From assembly GCF_947242115.1 (NCBI RefSeq), contig NC_074723.1, positions 31,161,543 through 31,225,542 on the forward strand: a stretch of DNA of 64,000 bases, in the 5' to 3' direction. This document shows, piece by piece, positions 56,830 through 64,000 of the stretch. Position 1 is the first letter of the stretch. Every line of letters starts with the position of its first letter. Both the position numbers and the translations under genes were made by a program. The notes beneath the pieces are model-generated. The model saw only the letters and a list, made by a program, of their open reading frames with translations, was not told the DNA's origin and ran no database searches. The stretch comes from Biomphalaria glabrata (taxonomy: Eukaryota; Mollusca; Gastropoda; Planorbidae).

Positions 56830-57640
56830 ACGGATAAATGATTTTAACAACAAGTTGCTCCCAGGACTTTAACTAGTCAACAATTGTACAACGCACTAGA
56901 CAAGACCAACAATGAACTTGAAATGGAATGGAAATTCTATTTATAGTTATAGCCAACTCATCATATTGAAATCTATTTATAGTTTTGCCAAAACTTCACA
57001 ATGAAATCTAGTGACAGACAAAAGACATATACTATATTCAAACGTAGTTACATATTTGATAGGCATCACCAATGCACTTATAACATTTATTTTTAAAGTG
57101 CCTGCAGTTATTAGAATCGATTGTGTACCAGTGATCATGTGTTAGAAATTTTTTAAGTTACAAGGAAACATTAAACTTGCATTTGTGCACTATGTCACAC
57201 TTTTTGTTGACAGTTCAAGGTCCTTCACCAAATGTTGGGCAGTTTGGCTGCACCCAAATTAAGTCACAGTGCCAGACAGACCTGCACAGGAAAATATAAT
57301 TTAGCATAGGTCAAGGAAAAACGGAACTAGAACTATTTACACAATGGCCAAGTTGAAGGTTGTTGGGAATGGCATGACAAGAGGCGTAGTGAGCAAAACA
57401 TGCCGCCGCGGCATTGTGCTTTTTAGTGGCCCCACCCCCTTTTTTTTAGGAACATCACATGGTTACACAGACCCAGACGTGACCTGCATATTTTCCAGCA
57501 AATAATACAGACAATTCAAATCCTAAAGAAAAAAAACAAACTTTTCCATAAAATAAAAAAAATAAAAATTCCTTTAGTGTAGCGGATTATGGTGACGTGG
57601 CGGTGCATTGCTAGACGTGATAATAAGAACTACTTATTAA
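56830..57640. other. Intergenic DNA, no gene recognised
   Basis: It holds one segment shared with 24.9 kb (AATGTTGGGCAGTTTGGCTG, 57.22-57.25 kb) and a GGCCCCACCCCC patch near 57430. Nothing coding. Confidence 0.45.
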
Positions 57641-57654
57641 TTGTTGTTTTAAAT

Positions 57655-58022
57655 TATATCCAAATTATATGCCTACTAAATAGATTTTTTCTCTTTAAAA
57701 AAAAGTAAACATTTTTGTGTGTAAATGTAGTAGTTACTTTGACAGAACTTATTTAACTTATCAATAAATGTGTAAAAAAAAATGTTTTTAACAAAAATCT
57801 AAAGCCAATTACATAAATATGTTTAAAATATAAAATAATCATCTCTAGTACTAAAGAGCCTCCTGTGGTTGTTGCCATTGATAGTGAACAGTTATAAAAG
57901 TGGTGTATTTTTATGAAAAAAAAAAACTGCTTGCATAAGTGATTTTAAAAATTAGATCTTTCGCTTTCAGAAAAAAAAAGTAGCCGTTGCACCAGGACTT
58001 TGAATGGTCTAATCTATACAGA
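57655..58022 (-). repeat. Dispersed repeat F, fragments
   Basis: AACTGCTTGCATAAGTGATT, then GTAGCCGTTGCACCAGGACT match repeat F inverted. A shorter match (GCCTACTAAATAGATTTTTT) lies at 57.67 kb. The two parts are separated by unrelated sequence. Confidence 0.5.
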
Positions 58023-58137
58023 TAGTTTGAGACAGCAGCGATTACCTATGGTCTAGCAGTCAATCCACAAATAAGATCTATGTTCAGCTGCTGGCGCAGT
58101 AACGTCTCGCTTAAACCTTAGTAATGCTTATCAGACG

Positions 58138-58514
58138 CTCAACAATAACGCTACACTCAACCTTTCAAACCTTTTTTTAACAAAGGTCATTGTCAGGAGG
58201 TCCTCAAAAATGTTAAGCGTCCTTATAAGAGCCAAGGTTCTTTTCTTCTTGATATACGAATGCTCACTTCTGAACACCAAATCTAACTAGTTCATGAAAA
58301 TAAGGCGCTGCGGATCAATGGTAAAGCTCAACAATAACGCTACACTCAACCTTTCAAACCTTTTTTAACAAAGGTCATTGTCAGGAAATCCTCAAAAATG
58401 TTAAGCGTCCTTATAAGAGCCAAGGTTCTTTTCTTCTTGATATACGAATGCTCACTTCTGAACACCAAATCTAGCTAGTTCATGAAAATAAGGCGCTGCG
58501 GATCAATGGTAAAG
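58138..58514. repeat. Tandem duplication of a 188-189-bp segment ending in a SINE head
   Basis: 58138-58326 and 58327-58514 are near-identical, from CTCAACAATAACGCTACACT to GCGGATCAATGGTAAAG. Differences are few (for example TCAGGAGGTC versus TCAGGAAATC). The second copy continues into a full family A SINE, the first breaks off inside the SINE head. Confidence 0.92.
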
Positions 58515-58752
58515 CTTCCGAACCGGGGGTCCCGTGTTCAAATCCTGGTCAAGACTAAGATTATCGATTTCGGGATCTTTGGGCGCCTATATAGCCTTTA
58601 TAGGTATCTGACAATAGTTGGGAAAAAGTAAAGGTGGTTGGTCATTGTGCTGGCCACATGACACCCTCGTCAACCCTTGGCCACAGAAACAGATAACCTT
58701 CACATCATCAGCCCTATAGATCGCAAGGTCTGAAAGGGGAATTGTTTTTACT
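58492..58752 (+). mobile_element. tRNA-derived SINE, family A
   Basis: Head GGCGCTGCGGATCAATGG, B-box variant GTGTTCAAATCCTGG, body GGTGGTTGGTCATTGTGC, tail GGTCTGAAAGGGGAATTG. Confidence 0.82.
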
Positions 58753-58931
58753 TTTACATTAATATTAGACTAATATAAGGGTAGAAAAAAGATCCAGAAT
58801 GCCGATTCACGGACATATGACTTGTTTACTGAATATAGGTACAGTATTGTCAAGTTTAATATGCAATATAAATTATTATCCAATTGAACAATATTCAATG
58901 GACTAAATAATGGCTGTGCACAATGATGTAA

Positions 58932-60133
58932 CATACGCCGGCCATAGACCACTGCAACCTATGTGACCGCAGTGACACCGCACTTTCATAGGACCCGCGC
59001 TAATTTTAGGTATATAAATTATTAAATTTAACCATTTTATAACATCCCGCGGCCTCCTGATTTACCAGGAGCTCATGGAAATCTCCTCAAATTTCAAAAT
59101 ATATGAAAATACTCCTTTTGAAAACTCATACAATTCTCCGAAAATATATAAACAAATATTGTCCTTTTGGGGTATAATTCAATATGGAAAACGCAAGTTC
59201 TACGCGCGATTAAAAAAAAAGGCATTATGTAATACCTGTAATTGTGGAGTCTAGTGGTTTCAAAGGTTGTCATGGCAAGTGGTGTCAATGGGGTTAAGCT
59301 CCCATTGTCTATAAAGTACTCCTAATGGCATGCGTCTCAAATAGCCTCTAACAACTAAGTCCAGCACCTGGCCTGCTATTGTGGCTTAGATATTAAGCAC
59401 GGCGAAACTGCTCTTACTAACAGGTGAAGGGGTGAAGGCGGATACCTGGCGCCACAAAACCGGGAGCTTCGGGCAGATGGAGCTCGTCAGCCTAGTAAGG
59501 CAGTTCATCTAGGAGAGGGGTACTCTGACTTCAAACCCCCGCTGCCTTGCGGTACTGAGGCTTCAGGAGACAACCTCGAGGAGAAATCAGGAGTGAAGCC
59601 CCTTAGGCGTTGGGAGTATCAGCTACGAAATTCCCTCCGGCAGCTTCTGCAACTGAGTTGGTGCCAAATGTAATGCGATGCGTTCCTTTGGATCACATCA
59701 GCAAGGTCGAGAGAAGGATCATGACGCATGGGCCACCCATGACCCCTTTATCCAAGGCCCAGGAATGCGCCCCAGAGAGGAAACTCTGGTGCTGCTGCAA
59801 AGCGGAGTCTAGTGATAGAAGCTTTTTGCACCTAAAAATAATGCAGAATTATTGGTCAATAATTCTCGTACATAGATTGAAACATTTGTTAATTCTTGCT
59901 ATTGAGTGTGATGTATGTAGGAAATACAATTTTTATGATATACTGTATGACTTCGCTACACGCAGGGCTCGTAAAGTAATTCTGTACGTAGTAAAGAATG
60001 AATAAAATGAAAAGACGCGTTTATTTTACTAATAGAAAATCTTAATTTTCACTTATTATCTGTATCCCAAGCCGAACTTGGTCCCTCAGAATCCTTTTCG
60101 CTTAAGGTCCCACAATGGTTAGGTCCGACCCTG
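58932..60133 (+). mobile_element. hAT transposon remnant (ZMYM-type) with a nested insertion
   Basis: The left arm (GCCGGCCATAG, CTATGTGACCGCAGTG) and the right end (TAGGTCCGACCCTG) match the MITE at 40.2 kb. Near the right end a plus-strand frame (about 59815-60003) encodes LKIMQNYWSIILVHRLKHLL, then YNFYDILYDFATRRARKVI. This resembles the dimerisation-domain C-terminus of ZMYM1-like hAT transposases (RL..LA.LSIE.., F..I..FA..KARK). Most of the transposase is gone. Confidence 0.68.
59257..59803. mobile_element. Insertion of unknown type inside the hAT remnant
   Basis: A 547-bp segment, richer in G and C than its host, is bounded by an 11-bp direct repeat GGAGTCTAGTG (59246-59256 and 59804-59814). 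It reads like a LINE 5' leader (for example CACCTGGCCTGCTATTGTGG, GGTGAAGGGGTGAAGGCGG), but no known protein part is visible. A long direct repeat of this size fits LINE-type insertion. Confidence 0.6.
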
Positions 60134-60214
60134 CTATAAAATAATAAAAAATAATCATAACACAATAATACTAATAATAACCTTTTCGTATATTTTGCAA
60201 TTTTAGGAGATTTT

Positions 60215-60495
60215 CAGGAGCTTCAGACACGGTGGCTGAGCGGTTAAGTTCTTGCCTTCTGAACCTGTGGTCCTTGGTTCGAATCTCGATTAGGACTGTA
60301 ATTTTGAATTTCGGTAAATTCAGGGCGCTCCTACGTCCACCCAATTCTAATGGGTACCTGACTTTAGTTGGGGAAAATAAAGGCGGTTGATCGTTGTGCT
60401 GGTTAAATGACACCATGCTCGTTAACCGTTGGTCAAAGAAACAGATAACCTTAACATCATCTTCCCGAAAGGTCTGAAAAGGAAACTTTTAATAT
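60215..60495 (+). mobile_element. tRNA-derived SINE, family A
   Basis: Head CACGGTGGCTGAGCGG, B box GGTTCGAATCTCG, body GGCGGTTGATCGTTGTGC, tail GGTCTGAAAAGGAAAC followed by AATA repeats. Confidence 0.85.
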
Positions 60496-60554
60496 TATTA
60501 ATAATACTAATAATAAAATAATAATACTGAATTTTGTTTCTCTTTAACGAAACT

Positions 60555-60917
60555 TGACCCTGACAGCGCCAGAGAATGAATACTCGTTCGTTTCTAACAT
60601 AATAATAATAATTATACTAACAACACTTAGAACAGGACACACACCACTATTAAATTACCATATGATCAAAATAAACACCACACAACTCCCCATTTGCAGA
60701 CACTGCGTCCGTCTCTTTGAAACCGTAAACCATATCCTCTTTGAATGCTCCTCCCTAATCCACCTTTGGCAGACCCCACTTCCACTACAGCCCAACATAA
60801 CCAATACCCTGTACGGCAGTGCTGAACAACTGAAGAAAACAGCACACTATTTTTCCTTGGCACAGTCTGCAAAAGAGCTCACAGCTCAGCAGCAATAAAG
60901 CTGGCTAGAAGAAGAAG
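60555..60917 (+). mobile_element. LINE C-terminal remnant (I/Jockey-like, zinc-knuckle end)
   Basis: A plus-strand frame contains LTTLRTGHTPLLNYHMIKIN, CRHCVRLFETVNHILFEC (CCHC-type knuckle) and LYGSAEQLKKTAHYF. This is the standard end of I/Jockey-type LINE proteins (RTGH..L..H..., C..C....T..H.L..C). It ends with a GAA-rich tail, into which the LTR beyond has inserted. Confidence 0.65.
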
Positions 60918-60921
60918 ATAC

Positions 60922-61535
60922 TGTTACGTATTTCTGATTTTCTGGCTAAATGTACTAGGCACACAAATAAAAGAAACTCTGCAAAGAACTTGACGACTCA
61001 ACTTTCAGCTTTAAATAACTTTATTGAATTATAACTATAACAATTCGTCACTGTAACATGTAGCGTATACGTCTTACATCGACTGTATCGACTGTAACGG
61101 CTCAAGTCCACTCTCTTCTACTGTCTCGCACAGTAGAGAACAGTATCGACGACTGTACTGACTCTTTTCACATGAACATCTCTGGTTTATAAAGAGTCCC
61201 TAATCGCTTGTCTATTGTTGCAAAAACACTGCTAGTACCCTCTGGAACAACATGGGAGGAAACATCACATCCTGTTGTTGTTTATACATGTCGATTCCAG
61301 AGGATGCCTGCTGCAGTGTCATCTCGCCGAGGTCACACGTAGTGACCTCTAACTGTCACTGTTCATTTGTCACAATGCCCCCCTTCGTAAATCTGTTCGT
61401 CCTCTGGAACAACACGTGAGGCACGTCCCATCCTGTCTTTGTTTACATGCATAGATTCCAGATAACACTCGGTGCTGTGTCATCTCGCCGGGGTCACACA
61501 TAGTGACCTCTACCTGTCACTGTTCATTCGTAACA
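60922..61535 (-). mobile_element. Probable solo LTR
   Basis: A 614-bp fossil with TGTTACG and CGTAACA ends and a 4-bp flanking duplication ATAC (60918-60921 and 61536-61539). On the minus strand a TATAAA (about 61195) precedes an AATAAA (about 61022), the order expected of U3-R-U5, so the LTR points to lower coordinates. U3 carries a tandem duplication of about 165 bp. No internal region is present. Superfamily unassigned. Confidence 0.65.
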
Positions 61536-61739
61536 ATACTAACAACGATAATAATAATCTTTATAATCCCTGCATGTGCCTCTCCAAATCAAAATTACAT
61601 CGACACACTCGTTCAAACTTCAAGGATGGGAGATAAACACAGAGTCGTGTGACACTAGTGCTAGCTACGCTTCTGTCGATTGTTTCTGTAATAACTTATA
61701 GTTTACAAACATCAACATTGAACTTTTGAAAATGTGTTT

Positions 61740-61978
61740 CCATGGTCTTTGATTAACCAGGATGTCCTGTAGCCATCACTACAACAAACCGCATCTACTT
61801 TCCTCAACTAATGTCAGGTGCTCTTTAGATCAGATAGGTACCCAAAAGATATGTTTGGATTAAGGAACATGTTTGAAAAAACCCGAAATCCAGAATCTCA
61901 GTCTCTACCGATACTGAAACCCGGGACTCTATTGTTCCAAAGTCAAGCACCTTAGCACGTAGCCACCACGCACCCAAA
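61740..61978 (-). mobile_element. tRNA-derived SINE, family A, diverged
   Basis: Inverted and degenerate: AACCAGGATGTCCTGTAGCC, AACTAATGTCAGGTGCTC, CAGTCTCTACCGATACTGAA, CACCTTAGCACGTAGCCACC. Confidence 0.68.
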
Positions 61979-62115
61979 ACGTGCTGTGCTCAGATTTGCA
62001 TGTTTTGTTATTGACACCTTTTAAGCTCCGTGTTATTTTCTACTCAAGGATGTCTTTGATAACAAGCTATTAAGTGTTTCTACTGCCATTGGCCTTGCTT
62101 GTATACTATTTGTTT

Positions 62116-63707
62116 CATGGGCGTAGCCAGGATTTTTTTTAGGAGGGGATTTTTCTCTCCCCCCTCCCGCCCCCTCCCCCCGCAAAAAAAAATGTGTATG
62201 TATGTATGTATATGTGTGTGTGTACATAATCTTTATTCATTCTGACCCTTCATTCTTTCGTAACACGTTTATTGTGCCCTAGAATTTCTTTCTAGAGTTA
62301 GAGGAAAAATTGTTGACTCCCCGTCACTGCTAGCCAGGGGGTCTGGGGGAGTGCTAGGAGCTCCCCCAGCGCGTGGCGAAGCCCCGCCGCCAATCACTAT
62401 TTCTAATATTGAATACCAACAAAATGCAAATTCTGCGGTATCTACAGTGCATTTTCCTGCTATTAAAAAGTCTTATTCCAAAAACCTAATGTGCAACTCT
62501 TACTGACTTACACCCTTCCGAGCCGTTCGGCGAACTTGCCGGCAAGCTGTTTCCACAAAAATCTGTCACTGGTAATGTCTGAAGCCTCTTCCCACCTGCT
62601 CTGAGGACCTCCATGAATGTGTGGCGCCAAGTTGTACTAGGATGTCATCGCAACTCTTCTTATGCGTAATTCATTTTGTCGGAGAACATGTCCCGCAAAC
62701 TTCATGCGACGCTCTTTCAAAATCTTACTAAGGGGTCGACTCCCAGTTCGGTATGGGAATTCCTTGATTTAGATCTGATCTCTATAACTGACTCCTAAAA
62801 TCTATCTTTGTTGAGCCACATTTAGTGTTTTTCAATTTCGGCAGATGACTATTCACTGCACTTTATTGATCGAGCCCCGCCACTGGTAGAAATGTGTAAC
62901 CTCTCTTGAATACGCTCTTAGAATTAGATGACTGTAGTTTGCTTTAGATTTTATATCGAAAATGGAAGTTTTATCGTCAAAATCATCTGTTGGGGGTTTT
63001 AAACTAAAAAATCTCAGGACTTAGTTTTTTGTTGTTTTTTTATTCAAAACCCCATTTAGCTACAATCATAGAATTTGGTAACTGTAAATTGCTTTAGAAT
63101 AATATTGAAGATAAAGGTTTTCCCACCTCAAAACGCTCTGTAAGGGGATTTTAAACTCAAAACCATCTGGAGGAGAGGAGTTTAAACTCAAAACCCCCCA
63201 TTGGCTTGGCTACGCTCAAATAATTTTAGTGTGTAATTTGCTTTTTTTATATTGAAGAGGTATTTATAGCATCAAACCCTTCTAAAGCGGGATTTAAACT
63301 CAAAACCCCTTTTGGCAACGCTCGTAGCATTTTGAGTGCGTAATTTGCTTTTTTTTACATTTAAGATGTATTTTTTAGCTTCTATCCCCGCTGGCGGGGG
63401 GTTTAAACTCAAAACCCCTTTTCTACGCTCATAGATTTTATAGTGTGTAATTTGCTTTTTTTTTCTTTTTTTTTTTTTTTGCATTTTTTTTTTGGGTTTT
63501 GTTTTATAGAAAAGGGGGATTTAACTGCAAAAAACCCTGTTAGGGGGCAGGTGATGGTTTAGTATTAAAATGTCACCTAAATAAACAAAATCAAAGCAAA
63601 AAATCAGTCACTAAAGCCCGTCTCCCCCACCCACGTGGGGGGGGGGGTTCTTTAGGGGGGGTGTTTGAACTCCAACCCCCCCCCCCCTCCCCCTGGCTAC
63701 GCCCATG
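62116..63707. mobile_element. Terminal-inverted-repeat DNA element with palindromic internal arrays, copy 2 (inverted)
   Basis: The same ends as the 26.8-kb element (CATGGGCGTAGCCAGG and its complement) and a perfect 8-bp duplication ATTTGTTT (62108-62115 and 63708-63715). Internal order is reversed: LINE-like tail at 62520-62740, larger units at about 63000-63440, G/C runs near 63610-63690. It has fewer array units than copy 1. Confidence 0.85.
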
Positions 63708-63801
63708 ATTTGTTTATCTTTTCTAAGAACTTGCCTTACAATGATGACCTTAGTTGCATAACAAGATTTCAGAGAAACGTTAGATCCAGATTTTATTTGT
63801 C

Positions 63802-63808
63802 CATAAAA
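63802..63808 (+). promoter_or_regulatory. TATA-like element of the gene at the window end
   Basis: CATAAAA lies 36 nt before the ATG at 63845, nearly the spacing seen at the FREP promoter. Confidence 0.35.
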
Positions 63809-63844
63809 TGAGACATCTCTTGACCAGAGTTCAGTTCTGTCAAA

Positions 63845-63905
63845 ATGAAGAGATTGCTATTACCTCTTTTGCTCCTAACATCTTTATTGCAAGGTTCTTT
63901 TACAG
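63845..63905 (+). CDS. First exon (signal peptide) of a secreted protein running off the window
   Basis: 61 nt encoding MKRLLLPLLLLTSLLQGSFT plus one base, a textbook secretion signal, ending at a donor ACAG|GTTAGT in phase 1. FREP exon 1 has the same size, content and phase. The rest of the gene lies beyond the window, so the family is open. Another FREP or lectin-type immune gene is the natural guess. It is the only host exon found on the plus strand. Confidence 0.65.
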
Positions 63906-64000
63906 GTTAGTTCTCTTTTATTGATTTATCAAAAGTAGTTAGCCTATATTGAAAATGCAAATCCATGTGAAGATTGAGATTTGAAGGTTCTGTAGTTAAA

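Noticed and set aside
56269-56853. Three long overlapping minus-strand frames with five-residue repeats
   Set aside because: A stop-free 15-bp unit keeps every minus frame open; there is no domain, signal or other coding evidence.

Overview
The window looks like the genome of a freshwater pulmonate snail, most likely a planorbid such as Biomphalaria or Bulinus. It is AT-rich and intron-bearing, crowded with SINEs, LINE tails and microsatellites. It carries a two-IgSF fibrinogen-related protein (FREP), a family described from these snails. The genus is inference; the gene family is read from the sequence.

Host genes. (1) A complete six-exon FREP gene lies on the minus strand from 14504 down to 3127. 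It encodes a signal peptide, two immunoglobulin-like domains, a coiled-coil linker and a C-terminal fibrinogen domain. The exons add up to one open frame of 666 residues, and a TATA box sits just upstream of the start. (2) Three paralogous genes for secreted proteins with a PAN/apple-like domain followed by a C-type lectin domain lie at 21.1, 32.2 and 44.4 kb, all on the minus strand and about 11-12 kb apart. (3) A signal-peptide exon with a phase-1 donor begins at 63845 on the plus strand and leaves the window. FREPs and C-type lectins are both secreted recognition molecules of snail haemolymph, so the region reads as a lectin-type immune cluster. That the genes act together is inference.

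Mobile DNA fills most of the rest. There is an uninterrupted LINE reverse transcriptase/endonuclease frame of the R2/NeSL/R4-like type at 18.7-20.9 kb, directly behind the first lectin gene. There are several LINE 3'-end remnants and three tRNA-derived SINE families with readable A and B boxes. hAT-type elements include one at 42366-43303 with a perfect 8-bp target duplication. Two large terminal-inverted-repeat elements (26809-28829 and 62116-63707) each have a perfect 8-bp duplication, palindromic internal arrays and a captured LINE tail. Three 81-bp TTAA-flanked miniature elements and two probable solo LTRs complete the set.

Tandem arrays include GATA and CATA microsatellites, a 468-bp CT tract inside a FREP intron, a 20-bp minisatellite at 34.2-35.1 kb, a 23-bp minisatellite of nearly 2 kb at 48.9-50.8 kb that grew inside a dispersed repeat, and a 15-bp array at 56.3-56.8 kb whose copies are all identical. 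No rRNA, true tRNA or CRISPR was seen. Stretches without a call are mostly AT-rich introns or intergenic DNA.
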